This document shows positions 25,050 through 34,131 of a stretch of 64,000 nucleotides of DNA, in pieces. Source of the DNA: Phocaeicola faecalis. GTDB taxonomy: Bacteria > Bacteroidota > Bacteroidia > Bacteroidales > Bacteroidaceae. The DNA lies in NCBI RefSeq assembly GCF_021730445.1, contig NZ_JADNRM010000009.1, forward strand, positions 67,223 to 131,222, in the 5' to 3' direction. Numbering within the stretch: position 1 is the first letter of the stretch; every line of letters begins with the position of its first letter. The position numbers and the translations under genes are program-made. Under the pieces are notes generated by a model, which was not told the origin of the DNA, did no database searches, and saw only the letters and a list, made by a program, of their open reading frames with translations.

Positions 25050-25910
25050 ATGAAGAATCTACTACATAACATATCAATATTGGCAATGCTTGCCTTGACT
25101 ATGATAGGCATACAATCCTGTTCGGATGAATTGCACGATGTGGGCGATGTTCAGGTGAGTTTCACAGCCACACTTCCAACTGACACCCGTACCCGTTCAT
25201 TCGGTAAGGCGGAGCAAGTGAATACCCTTGTGGTCGGCATATTCAAAAAGGGTGTTGCCGATGTGCATACCAACAGCGGTGGCAGTTGGAACTATTATGA
25301 AATAGACCGCCAATCGTTCCCGATAAACGGCACTTCGGTTAATGTGCAGCTAACATTGGCTCAGGAACAGACATATAGTTTTGTCTTTTGGGCGTATGAT
25401 AACAATCAGAACATCTACAATATAGATGATCTGACCGCCATTGAAATGAATACTCTGCCCAATCCGATTACATTCTCTGAGGCAGAAGCCGCAGACGTTT
25501 TTTTTGCCACGATGGAAGATATTACCATTACAGGAGATTGCAGTTACCCTGTTGAACTTGTCCGCCCGTTGGCTCAAATCAATGTAGGTACTACAGGGAC
25601 ACCGATGCAAGCCACATTTACTGCAAAGGCAGTCCCAAACACATTCTATCCATTCACGAACACAGTAAGCGGAAATGCCGAATTTACTTGGAATTTCAAT
25701 GATACCACAACCGAGACATTCTCGGCTGACGGCACAGAATATAACTACCTCGCTATGGGATATGTGTTTGCTCCGACCACAGCCACAAATATTTCTGCCA
25801 AATTGACTTTGACTGATGGCAATAACAGCAAAATGGTAGAATTTCCACAGGTGGAGATAGAGGCAAACCAAAGAAGCAACATCGCAGGAAATTTCACACC
25901 AACAGAATAA
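25050..25910 (+). CDS. Fimbrillin-family lipoprotein (DUF6562-like)
   Basis: 286 residues. Lipobox MIGIQSC near residue 25. The body has fimbrillin features: VQVSFTATLPTDTRTRSFG at the N-terminus, where Arg residues are the usual gingipain-like protease processing sites, then QTYSFVFWAYDN, the conserved RPLAQINVGTTG strand and a C-terminal GNFTP strand. It would be a fimbrial subunit secreted as a lipoprotein and polymerised by donor-strand exchange after cleavage. It is the third gene of the phase-variable operon. A 263-bp gap follows before the tip-like gene. Confidence 0.82.
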   Translation: MKNLLHNISILAMLALTMIGIQSCSDELHDVGDVQVSFTATLPTDTRTRSFGKAEQVNTLVVGIFKKGVADVHTNSGGSWNYYEIDRQSFPINGTSVNVQLTLAQEQTYSFVFWAYDNNQNIYNIDDLTAIEMNTLPNPITFSEAEAADVFFATMEDITITGDCSYPVELVRPLAQINVGTTGTPMQATFTAKAVPNTFYPFTNTVSGNAEFTWNFNDTTTETFSADGTEYNYLAMGYVFAPTTATNISAKLTLTDGNNSKMVEFPQVEIEANQRSNIAGNFTPTE

Positions 25911-26173
25911 GAGATTTTCAATATAAGTATAACCCTAATAACGAGTTAAAAGCCGAACAAAAAAGAATAAACAAACTAACACCGCAAAGGTGAGGAATAG
26001 TTCCGAGACCTTTACCCTGCATCAGCAGGCAACGACAGATTGATGATAATACTCGGTTCTGCCTATGCAGAGCAGCCCTCGACAATGGGTGCGACATTTA
26101 CAAGGGATGTGGCAAACATTAAGAAACAAGAAAATCAAAATAACTATTTGTATAACAATTAAATTTTTCAAAG

Positions 26174-28663
26174 ATGAACAAGAAATTATTCTTAGGTATG
26201 TTCGCAGCAGCAGGTATGTTGCTCGCAACATCGTGTTCGAATGACGAACTGGATGTAGTTCAGTCAGGAAATGAGGCGCAGGTGACGTTCTCACTTGCTG
26301 CCGAAGGTGGTATAGCTACCCGTGCTATCAGTGATGGTACAGGTGCAAAGAAGTTGGTATATGCAGTTTATAATGCTAATGGTGAGCTCATTAAAACAAT
26401 TGCAAATACAGATGTAAATGGACAGATTGTTGATAATAGTGCTTTCGACAATGGTCTTACTGAAAATGTAACCATTACATTGGCTAAAGGTCAGCAATAT
26501 ACAGTAGCTTTTTGGGCTCAGAATCCAAACTGTACAGCTTACACAACAACAGACTTGAAAAATGTAACTATTGATTATGCAGGTCTTAATAACGATGAAA
26601 CTCGTGATGCATTCTTCAAAGCCGAAACATTTACTGTTACAGGTAATACTGAAATCGATGTTGTATTGAAACGTCCTTTTGCTCAGATTAACGTAGGTGT
26701 TTACCAGACTGATTGGGATGCAGCTGTTGCTTCAGAAATTGAGATAGAAAAATCAAAGGTAACTATTGAAAAAGCCGCAACATCTATCAATTTGCTTACA
26801 GGTGAAGTTGAGGGTGAAGAAACTGTAGAGTATGGTTTTGCTACCATCCCTACTCAGTTCACTACTCCTGAAACATTGGATGTTGATTTGGATAAGGATG
26901 GAACAAAAGAAAAATATGTGTACCTTTCAATGAGTTACATCTTGGCCAATGATGCTACTACAGGTTACGCAAAGGCTACATTAGAAGATTTGGACTTTAC
27001 TTTTGCTCCTAAAAGTGGTAATAATATCAACTTTAGCGAAGGTCTTAACGCTGTTCCAGTTCAGCGTAACTGGCGCACTAATATCATTGGTAAAATTTTG
27101 ACAGGTGATGTTACATTCAATATCACAATCGACCCGATTTATGATGGTGAATACAATAATGGTGAAGCACAGCCTGTAAATATCAATGGTGTATATTATG
27201 CAACCATCCAAGATGCTGTCAATAATGTTAAAGATGGTGAAGTAATCAAGGTGGCAACCGGCACATACACCGAAGTTGTTAAAGTTACGGGTGGCAAGAA
27301 CTTTACCCTTGAAGCAGCAGGTCCTAATGTTGTTATCGCTGCTCTTGATCACCAATCAAACGCTACTCCTTCAACAGTTAAGGTGAAAGGTATTACTTTT
27401 GACAATTCTGTCACTACGGCAGGTTGGTTCACGGGAACAGCACCAAATATAGCACCTTGTGTTGGTGCTTGGGGAGGTAATCTTACTTTCGAAGATTGTG
27501 CATTTATTGTTGCAGGAACCTCAGGTAAGGAAACAGGTGTGATGACTTGGTGGACAACTGAAAATAATGTTATGTCCCTGTCGTTCAATAATTGTACTTT
27601 TGAAGGAAAAGATGACCACGCAAATGCACGTGCTATGCAAATTTATGGCTATGTTAATATGGAAGTTAACAATTGTAGTTTCAATACCAAGAAGGATTAT
27701 ACTCTGAAGTATGTTGCTCAAAATGGTAATATAGCCACGTTCTCAAATAATATTGTGAATAATTCTGAGAACTTTGTTGAGTTGGGTTCAAGTGCTTATC
27801 CTGGTACCAACTATACTGCAAACATTAACAACAATACTCTCGGAAACGGTGTAAATACTCATATTATTGCTAACAACGAGAATCAAACCGTAAATGTAAA
27901 CGGTAATGTTTCAGTAATAGCAGAGGGAGTTGTCAAAGATGCCAATGGCAATTATATTGCTTCAAGCAACGAAGGTATTACAAATGCAATTTCTGACGGA
28001 GCGACTACAATAAATTTGACACAAGGTAACTATGTAATACCATCATCAGCAAAAGGAAAGACTTTGACAATTATAGGTACTGGTACTCCTGAAGATGTAA
28101 AAGTCGCTGTAACTAAAGTTGGTACAGGTGGTGAAAACTGCGACTATGCTTTCGATGGTTCTACAGTCACTTTCGAAAGTATTACTATTACAACAAACAG
28201 CTCAACTTATATTGGCTATGCTCGTTGTAACGGCACTTACAAGAATTGTGTAATCAATGGCACATACACACTTTATGGTGACAGCAAGTTTGAGAACTGT
28301 ACTTTTAATGTGTCTGGTGATGTTTACAATATTTGGACTTGGGGTGCTCCAAATGCCACATTTGATAAATGTACATTCAATTCAGATGGTAAGGCTATGC
28401 TTCTCTATGGTAGAGAAAATACGAAGTTGAAAATTGAAAATAGCGTATTTAATGATAAGGGAGGTTTGACAGACCTTAAAGCTGCTATCGAGATAGGCAA
28501 CGACTATGGTAAGTCTTATACACTTGTTGTAAACAATACAGTTGTCAATGGTTATGAAATCAATGACAAGGGTATCAATACTGGCACTACTCTTTGGGCT
28601 AATAAAAACTCAATGGGAACAGATAAACTCTCTGTTACTATTGACGGTGTAAAAGTTTATTAA
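26174..28663 (+). CDS. Fimbrillin (DUF6562) fused to two beta-helix domains, probable tip adhesin
   Basis: 829 residues. Lipobox LLATSC near residue 20. Residues 35-310 are a fimbrillin of the same type as the previous gene (VTFSLAAEGGIATRAI, QQYTVAFWAQN, RPFAQINVGVYQT). From about 330, VNGVYYATIQDAVNNVKDGE starts a right-handed beta-helix with many N-N-C and N-N-T turns; a second begins near 600 (EGITNAISDGATTINLTQGN). Beta-helix repeats often bind or cut glycans, but no pectate lyase catalytic residues can be named here. As the largest and last gene of the operon it is the likely tip protein. By eye the gene is more AT-rich than its neighbours. Confidence 0.78.
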   Translation: MNKKLFLGMFAAAGMLLATSCSNDELDVVQSGNEAQVTFSLAAEGGIATRAISDGTGAKKLVYAVYNANGELIKTIANTDVNGQIVDNSAFDNGLTENVTITLAKGQQYTVAFWAQNPNCTAYTTTDLKNVTIDYAGLNNDETRDAFFKAETFTVTGNTEIDVVLKRPFAQINVGVYQTDWDAAVASEIEIEKSKVTIEKAATSINLLTGEVEGEETVEYGFATIPTQFTTPETLDVDLDKDGTKEKYVYLSMSYILANDATTGYAKATLEDLDFTFAPKSGNNINFSEGLNAVPVQRNWRTNIIGKILTGDVTFNITIDPIYDGEYNNGEAQPVNINGVYYATIQDAVNNVKDGEVIKVATGTYTEVVKVTGGKNFTLEAAGPNVVIAALDHQSNATPSTVKVKGITFDNSVTTAGWFTGTAPNIAPCVGAWGGNLTFEDCAFIVAGTSGKETGVMTWWTTENNVMSLSFNNCTFEGKDDHANARAMQIYGYVNMEVNNCSFNTKKDYTLKYVAQNGNIATFSNNIVNNSENFVELGSSAYPGTNYTANINNNTLGNGVNTHIIANNENQTVNVNGNVSVIAEGVVKDANGNYIASSNEGITNAISDGATTINLTQGNYVIPSSAKGKTLTIIGTGTPEDVKVAVTKVGTGGENCDYAFDGSTVTFESITITTNSSTYIGYARCNGTYKNCVINGTYTLYGDSKFENCTFNVSGDVYNIWTWGAPNATFDKCTFNSDGKAMLLYGRENTKLKIENSVFNDKGGLTDLKAAIEIGNDYGKSYTLVVNNTVVNGYEINDKGINTGTTLWANKNSMGTDKLSVTIDGVKVY

Positions 28664-28759
28664 AAGCATACTATTGATTACTATACCCTCTATTCGGGTG
28701 TATATCTAAAAAGAAACTCTATCATCCCTTTGATAGATATTTACATATAAGACGTTAGT

Positions 28760-28793
28760 TGAGACCTGCCGTTCGTGAGAATAGCAGGTCTCA
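28760..28793 (+). terminator. Hairpin terminator after the fimbrial operon
   Basis: TGAGACCTGC (28760-28769) pairs with GCAGGTCTCA (28784-28793), loop 14 nt, followed by a T-rich stretch. It lies between converging genes and could serve both. Confidence 0.75.
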
Positions 28794-28801
28794 TTCTTAT
28801 A

Positions 28802-29185
28802 TTAGCATAGCCTTTTAGGTGTGATATGATGCTCGATGCTTCCTAATGATAGAAGTATGCTAATTCCACTCTCTTTTCGCTGACACAAACTCTCCAACAC
28901 CTTTTGTCTTATTCTACTCGCTTCATAGGTGCTCAATCGAAACGCCAGTGCAATGACCACTTCAAGATTGTAGAATGTAGCCCAACTTTTAGGCGTAGCC
29001 AAATCGCATCGTAGGGTAGTTGCAGGGGAAAGAGTCCCACTCCTATAAATAGCTTTTATGGCGGCTCGGAGTGTCGGGGCTATCACCCCGAACAACTCTA
29101 CCAATTCCATTTCCGACATCCAAACACTTTTGCTTGGGATATTTACTCTACCACTTTCACTGATTGTTATAATTGCTCGTTCCAT
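28802..29185 (-). CDS. Small protein downstream of the element integrase (function unknown)
   Basis: 127 residues, no family I can name. It begins MERAIITISESGRVNIPSKS, has a possible HTH in SEMELVELFGVIAPTLRAAI, then an aromatic/hydrophobic NLEVVIALAFRLSTYEASRI helix. It starts 2 bp after the integrase stop on the same strand, so the two are co-transcribed. Position alone suggests a role in integration or its control. Proteins of this general look are common next to Bacteroides integrases. Confidence 0.6.
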   Translation of the reverse strand: MERAIITISESGRVNIPSKSVWMSEMELVELFGVIAPTLRAAIKAIYRSGTLSPATTLRCDLATPKSWATFYNLEVVIALAFRLSTYEASRIRQKVLESLCQRKESGISILLSLGSIEHHITPKRLC

Positions 29186-29187
29186 AG

Positions 29188-30411
29188 TTACATTGCTATT
29201 GAGATTTCACTAAAAGATTGATTAAGTCTGTTGCCGAACATCGTCAAATCCTTGTCTATTTTCTCTGTGGTAATCTTGGCATATTTCTGTGTCGTGGTAA
29301 TGTTCGTATGCCCCAATACTCGGCTTACACTCTCAATGGGAACACCCTTGCTGAGAGCAAGCGTAGCAAATCCATGGCGACTTGAATGGAATGAAATATC
29401 CTTCGTAATACCGCACTCTTTTATCATCTTTTTCAGTGGTTTACAGATGTTCCAATAGTTGAGATTTGGGAACACCAATTTGTCCTCTTGAAACCTCTCG
29501 TAACGTTTGATTATCTGCAATGGAATATCCAGCAACTTCACTTGGAAATTTACCTTTGTCTTGTGTCGCTTGGATAGAATCCACTTCTCTCCGTTAATCT
29601 CTACAATATCATCGGTAGTCAGTTCCTTAATATCCACGAATGACAAGGCTGTAAAACTTGCAAACACGAACAGGTCTCGGATGTAAGCCAATTTCTTATC
29701 CGCAAATTCGTGTGTCATTACAGCCTTGATTTCATCTTCTGTAAGATATTGTCGCTCCTTGATGTTCTGATTTACCCGATACTGAGCAAACGGATTTCGT
29801 GGTGTCAGTCCGTTATAATGAGCCTTGGTCACGATTGTTTTCAGCCACATACAATGCGACCACACACTGCCATTGTGCAGTCCTGCATCGGTAGAGAGAT
29901 AAATTTCATACTCCTTTATGAAGTCGGGAGTAAGTTCAAGCATAGAAATATCACTACGCTTGAAGCACTTCTTGATGAATGCAGCCAAATGATTTCGTGA
30001 CCTTACACGCACCTTATAGGAACTTGCTGCACGGTCTATGCCTATACGTTTCTTGAAACTCTCGTTGTCTTTATCAAAAGCGCCAAGCAATGTTTCGTAT
30101 TCCGTTCCGATACCTTGATAGGCATTGCGTACCATTTCGGCAGTAACATAGGCTTCTCTATCCGAAATGCGTTGATAATGCTTGATGATTTGGGCCTTGA
30201 TGTTATCCAAAGCCAAATTGATGTCTCTTGATTCTTTGCTCTTGCCTTTTGCCCGATTGCCTTTTGCATCCCACATTGTTTTTGCAATAGTCAGTTTGCA
30301 ACTGAATTGAGCCACAGAACCGTTGATTGTAACTCGCCCCATAATGGGGACAATACCGTTTTTCTCCTTGCTTCCGTTCACGTAGAACAGCACCTTAAAT
30401 GTACTTCGCAT
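29188..30411 (-). CDS. Tyrosine integrase of the mobile element (arm-binding plus SAM-like plus catalytic domains)
   Basis: 407 residues from the ATG at 30411 (MRSTFKVLFYVNGSKE). N-terminal arm-DNA-binding domain (residues 1-90), SAM-like core-binding domain (about 105-215), catalytic domain with FASFTALSFVDIKEL (box I: here the usual Arg position reads TALS, so the Arg must be judged by alignment), RHKTKVNFQVKLL, the H-x-x-R in DISFHSSRHGFATL, GHTNITTTQKYAKI with the Tyr nucleophile. This is the integrase type that moves Bacteroides conjugative and mobilizable transposons. It lies at the right end and reads inward, with about 160 bp to the putative end. The start upstream of MRSTF gives no family signal. 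Confidence 0.87.
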   Translation of the reverse strand: MRSTFKVLFYVNGSKEKNGIVPIMGRVTINGSVAQFSCKLTIAKTMWDAKGNRAKGKSKESRDINLALDNIKAQIIKHYQRISDREAYVTAEMVRNAYQGIGTEYETLLGAFDKDNESFKKRIGIDRAASSYKVRVRSRNHLAAFIKKCFKRSDISMLELTPDFIKEYEIYLSTDAGLHNGSVWSHCMWLKTIVTKAHYNGLTPRNPFAQYRVNQNIKERQYLTEDEIKAVMTHEFADKKLAYIRDLFVFASFTALSFVDIKELTTDDIVEINGEKWILSKRHKTKVNFQVKLLDIPLQIIKRYERFQEDKLVFPNLNYWNICKPLKKMIKECGITKDISFHSSRHGFATLALSKGVPIESVSRVLGHTNITTTQKYAKITTEKIDKDLTMFGNRLNQSFSEISIAM

Positions 30412-30714
30412 AATCCAATTCTTTTTGGTTACAAAATTAGTTATCAGCGAGTTGTACACTGTTATGCAGAATGTAGCAGAGAGTAGAAATAAACTCCAAC
30501 GACCTATAAACTTACCTCATTATCGGGTAATGATTTGAAAACCGTCTGCCTTCATTACCTTTCATTTCCTTGCACTTTTGCATCAGCGAGGCTTTCATCG
30601 AAAGTCCTCATAAGTCATTGAATACCAGTGCTGCCATCATTATTTCACCTCATTCGTTAGATTTTTCCAAAGATAATTAGTATCTTTGTCCACATTATAT
30701 CATAACTATGAATT
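30412..30714. other. Right end of the element and upstream region of GT2 gene
   Basis: 303 bp with no gene. It should hold the right attachment site. TTTTGCA at 30576-30582 is shared with 14828-14834 on the left. A candidate -7 box for the GT2 gene is at 30681-30688. Confidence 0.4.
30681..30688 (+). promoter_or_regulatory. Candidate -7 box for the GT2 gene
   Basis: TATCTTTG, an exact TAnnTTTG match, 26 bp before the ATG at 30715. No good -33 element. Confidence 0.5.
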
Positions 30715-31542
30715 ATGAAGCAAACTTCTGCCTACAGTATCGGAGTAATTATCTCTACTTACAATAACCCGGCATGGCTTGAAAAAGTCCTCTGGGGTTA
30801 TCTTTTTCAAACACATCCAGCGGATGAAATAGTCATTGCCGATGATGGTTCTAAAGAAGACACCCGCCAACTGATAGAAAGCTTTAAGGACAAACTGCCC
30901 ATCAAGCATGTGTGGCATGAAGATAACGGATTCCAGAAATCACGAATCCTAAACAGTGCTATTCTGGCTTCTGAATCTGATTATCTGATATTTACAGATC
31001 AGGACTGCATACCGCGTAAAGACTTTATAGCTACTCATAATGCATACGCCGAAAAGGGATATTTCCTGTCGGGAGGCTACTTCAAGCTGCCGATGGATAT
31101 CAGCAGGCAGCTTACTTATAACGATATAGAAAGTGAGAATGCCTTTTCTCTTTCCTGGCTGAAAGAACAGCGCATGAAATGCAGTTTCAAATGTACCAAG
31201 CTAATTAAGAACAAAGCTTTTACACGTTTTATGAACGCTATCACCCCGACCAAAGCCACATGGAACGGTTGCAATGCTTCCGGATGGCGTGAGGATATAC
31301 TCACTGTCAACGGATTTAATGAAGAGATGCATTATGGCGGACAGGACAGGGAGTTCGGAGAACGGATGTTCAACTTGGGAATCAAATCCAAGCAGATACG
31401 CTATTCTGCCATTGTGCTTCATTTGGATCATAAACGTCCTTACAAGACAAAAGAGTCGATAGAGAAGAATATCAATATCCGTCGTAATACACGTAAAACA
31501 GGTATCACGGAGACACCATTCGGAATCAAACAATTACATTAA
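30715..31542 (+). CDS. Glycosyltransferase family 2
   Basis: 275 residues, cytosolic. GT2 motifs: SIGVIISTYNNPAWLEKVL, then IVIADDGSKEDTRQLIES, the DxD as YLIFTDQDCIPRKDF, and a C-terminal AVLHLDHKRPYKTKESI type segment. An internal GGQDREFGERM motif is typical of WaaE-like or chondroitin-synthase-like GT2 enzymes that act on surface glycans. It stands alone between the mobile element and a convergent LtaS-like gene. Donor and acceptor are unknown. Confidence 0.87.
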   Translation: MKQTSAYSIGVIISTYNNPAWLEKVLWGYLFQTHPADEIVIADDGSKEDTRQLIESFKDKLPIKHVWHEDNGFQKSRILNSAILASESDYLIFTDQDCIPRKDFIATHNAYAEKGYFLSGGYFKLPMDISRQLTYNDIESENAFSLSWLKEQRMKCSFKCTKLIKNKAFTRFMNAITPTKATWNGCNASGWREDILTVNGFNEEMHYGGQDREFGERMFNLGIKSKQIRYSAIVLHLDHKRPYKTKESIEKNINIRRNTRKTGITETPFGIKQLH

Positions 31543-31618
31543 AAAAGCTGCCGGGGCCTCATGTCCTACACATGGGTACCGGCACTCTGGAGAAGGAGGA
31601 GAAAGGATAATAAACCGT

Positions 31619-33451
31619 TTATCGTCTTCCCAAATCGTCGTATACACTTTGAAGAATTGCTTTACCTTTGTCTATACGGTCATTTGTTCCGGCTGGTTCA
31701 TCCAGCAATATGTTTCCCGAATTATTATCAACAACCGTCACTCCCGTACTGTCACGGAAAGCAAAGCCGTTGTTGAAACTATAAAAAGCAAAAGGATAGG
31801 TATAATCACTGCCCAACACATTGCGGCTGAAGTTGAAAGAAGAATGATCCAACTCCAGTTGCCCCAATAAAGTAGCAGCTAAATCAGCCTGATTCATAAT
31901 CTTGTCTATTTTCATCGGCTGCTTCACCGCCCCGCCCAGCCATAGCATAGGTATGTGATAGAATCGGGGGGAAGTATTCAACCCTTCGCGGGGATAATAA
32001 AAGCCATGATCGGGCAAACAGATAACCAGCAAATCCTTCCATACCGGAGTCTGTTTCAGTTTCTCTATAAATTTGCCCAAGCAATCATCTGTAAAGGCAA
32101 AGGCATTGGGAATCTGTTCGTCCAAGCGATGATAAGGAACTTCAAATGGTTCGTGACTGCTCAGGGTAAGGAAAGCCGTGTGCCACGGAGTTTCTTTTCT
32201 ATCTTTCAATTGATTGTACAGATGCTCAAATGTAATATCATCATTTACTCCCCATGCATTGCTGGTCTGTTCGGCTAAAGAGAAATCTTTGTCGGCAGTA
32301 AGACGCTGATAACCCTTACTCAACAAATAGCTCTTCATATTGGTAAAGTTGATATCTCCTCCATAAAGAAAATCGGTCTTATACCCTGCTTTCACCAATT
32401 CCTCTGCAATGGAAGGCAAAGTGCGGCTCTTTGCCGGGATTTTCATGACCGAGGCCGTCGGGAGTCCCAAATATCCACTGAAGGTACAGACGGTACCACG
32501 GTCGGTCCGGAAACTGTTGGCATAACAGTTTGTGAAGAAAACACCTTCTTCTGTCAAGCGATTGAAATGAGGAGCTACATCAGGAAGACCGCCCAGAGGT
32601 TCGATAAAAGTACCTCCGTAACTCTCCATCAAAATGACAAGAATATTGGGACGCTTCGTATTCAATACCTCCATGATGCTGTCACCGTCTGTCGAGGGAT
32701 AAAGTCCGTCAAACAGTTCGGCGCGTTTTCCTTCTTCGAAGAAATTAAATTCAGATGCAAAGTCTTGCGATTTCCCCATGGAGGAGAGCAAACTGAAATC
32801 AGGATTGACTGCCGAATGATTCAAAAACTGCTCACTACTGAAATACACCTGACCGACGTTGGAAGTCGACTCGGTAACTCCACCCCGGATAATGATAAAC
32901 AGTACTCCGCCTATCAGCAGCATAATTCCTGTCCCTGCCAGCCTTGTTCGGACAAGTGTCAAAACCGAAGGAGTTATTTTCAGCAATATCCACGTATTCA
33001 ATATGATAAGCACTAATATCGCCAATACCCGCAGGAGAATGAATCCCGGCGACACACTTGCCAAAGCTTCTTTGGGAGAATCAATATAAAGGAAAATAGA
33101 GGCATCCAACTTAAATCCCCAAAAAGGATAAAGCCCCATGTCTACCACAAATATGACAGAAACAAGGGTGGCAATGAGCACATAATATCCCCAGAGGATT
33201 TTCTTCAATGGGAACCGTTGAAACCAAATGCTAATCAATATAAGAAGAAAAGGAAATGCCGTCAGATAACCGGTCATGGCTGCATCAAGACCGGCTCCGT
33301 GAATCATCACGTGCAGAAAATCAGTAAAGCCAAATCCTTTCTCAATAGCACCATTATAAAGCATAAACAATGGCTTCTGCAAAATAAATATCAGTAAGAC
33401 TGTAAAGAAGTACAGGCTGATATAGGCAATCCGTTTCTTCATATCTTTCAT
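31619..33451 (-). CDS. LtaS-like phosphoglycerol transferase (sulfatase-fold membrane protein)
   Basis: 610 residues. About five membrane segments fill residues 1-200, followed by an extracytoplasmic sulfatase-fold domain. The metal-binding and nucleophile region reads SFRTDRGTVCTFSGYLGLPT, with Thr in D-R-G-T as nucleophile; other metal ligands are in ILVILMESYGGTFI and VICLPDHGFYYP. Homologues make lipoteichoic acid in Firmicutes or add phosphoglycerol or phosphoethanolamine to glycans in Gram-negatives. In this phylum the substrate is unknown. A second ATG lies three codons in (33442). It is followed 15 bp upstream in the genome by RNase H, perhaps co-transcribed. Confidence 0.87.
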   Translation of the reverse strand: MKDMKKRIAYISLYFFTVLLIFILQKPLFMLYNGAIEKGFGFTDFLHVMIHGAGLDAAMTGYLTAFPFLLILISIWFQRFPLKKILWGYYVLIATLVSVIFVVDMGLYPFWGFKLDASIFLYIDSPKEALASVSPGFILLRVLAILVLIILNTWILLKITPSVLTLVRTRLAGTGIMLLIGGVLFIIIRGGVTESTSNVGQVYFSSEQFLNHSAVNPDFSLLSSMGKSQDFASEFNFFEEGKRAELFDGLYPSTDGDSIMEVLNTKRPNILVILMESYGGTFIEPLGGLPDVAPHFNRLTEEGVFFTNCYANSFRTDRGTVCTFSGYLGLPTASVMKIPAKSRTLPSIAEELVKAGYKTDFLYGGDINFTNMKSYLLSKGYQRLTADKDFSLAEQTSNAWGVNDDITFEHLYNQLKDRKETPWHTAFLTLSSHEPFEVPYHRLDEQIPNAFAFTDDCLGKFIEKLKQTPVWKDLLVICLPDHGFYYPREGLNTSPRFYHIPMLWLGGAVKQPMKIDKIMNQADLAATLLGQLELDHSSFNFSRNVLGSDYTYPFAFYSFNNGFAFRDSTGVTVVDNNSGNILLDEPAGTNDRIDKGKAILQSVYDDLGRR

Positions 33452-33466
33452 TTATTATAGATATCT

Positions 33467-34093
33467 TTATTTCCGTCCGAAGTCTGCGGGGACCTCTCCC
33501 CAACGGTCGGTCTCCCATTTCAATAAGGGAGTGGTATAAGCATTATCTCTCAACCAGTTTTCAGCTCGCTCTATCATCCGAAAGAGTTCTTCTGTCCTTG
33601 GAGTACGTTCGAGCTTGGTCTTGCATTTCTTCTGCTTTACCCAGCTCAGGGCATTCCGGCTATCTGAGTAAACAGGCATATTGATTTTTTTTTGTTTCAT
33701 CAATGCCAATGCATGCACTATGGCGAGAAACTCACCGATATTATTAGTTCCATATACAGGGCCGAAATGAAAAATTTCCTGCCCGGTAAGAAGATAAACA
33801 CCCCGATACTCCATAGGGCCGGGGTTTCCGCTACAAGCGGCATCGACTGCCAGGCAGTTCATATCAAAATTCTCGGGAAGTTGCCGGGGGACTTCTTCTT
33901 TCTTCACCGCATTCTTTCCCACATAATGGAAAGCAGAGGAAGCAAACGCCTGTTCTGCTTCATCCCGGGTGTCAAAGGATTTGTAGAGTGCACCTTCATA
34001 ACCCTTAATCTGTAATTGGCAATCAGTCCAAGAGTGATATACTCCCGGACTGACTCCTTTCCATACTACATAATATTTCTGTTTTTTTGCCAT
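33467..34093 (-). CDS. rnhA: Ribonuclease H with viroplasmin N-terminal domain
   Basis: 208 residues from the second ATG (MAKKQKYYVV); the upstream ATG at 34099 adds two residues. Residues 1-48 are the viroplasmin/caulimovirus domain (YYVVWKGVSPGVYHSWTDCQ) that binds RNA-DNA hybrids. The catalytic domain follows: CLAVDAACSGNPGPMEY (first Asp), GTNNIGEFLAIVHALAL (Glu), VYSDSRNALSWVK (Asp), and the fourth acidic residue near the C-terminus. It removes RNA from RNA-DNA hybrids such as replication primers and R-loops. This type is common in Bacteroidota. Confidence 0.93.
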   Translation of the reverse strand: MAKKQKYYVVWKGVSPGVYHSWTDCQLQIKGYEGALYKSFDTRDEAEQAFASSAFHYVGKNAVKKEEVPRQLPENFDMNCLAVDAACSGNPGPMEYRGVYLLTGQEIFHFGPVYGTNNIGEFLAIVHALALMKQKKINMPVYSDSRNALSWVKQKKCKTKLERTPRTEELFRMIERAENWLRDNAYTTPLLKWETDRWGEVPADFGRK

Positions 34094-34131
34094 CTGCATT
34101 GAGATTACACCCTGCGTACGGATTGCTTACA

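Larger units (their letters stand above)
14752..30582. mobile_element. Integrated mobilizable element with fimbrial cargo (ends approximate)
   Basis: The block separates wecE from a GT2 gene, both surface-glycan genes. In order it holds two excisionase-like HTH genes, DUF3408, an RHH mobilization protein, a relaxase, a membrane coiled-coil protein, a tyrosine recombinase, an HTH-repeat protein, four fimbrial genes, a small unknown gene and a tyrosine integrase reading inward from the right end. There are no conjugation (Tra) genes, so it would depend on a helper element for transfer. Ends are given from the hairpin at 14752 and a shared TTTTGCA (14828-14834, 30576-30582) and are not secure; no tRNA gene was seen at either side. 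Confidence 0.7.
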
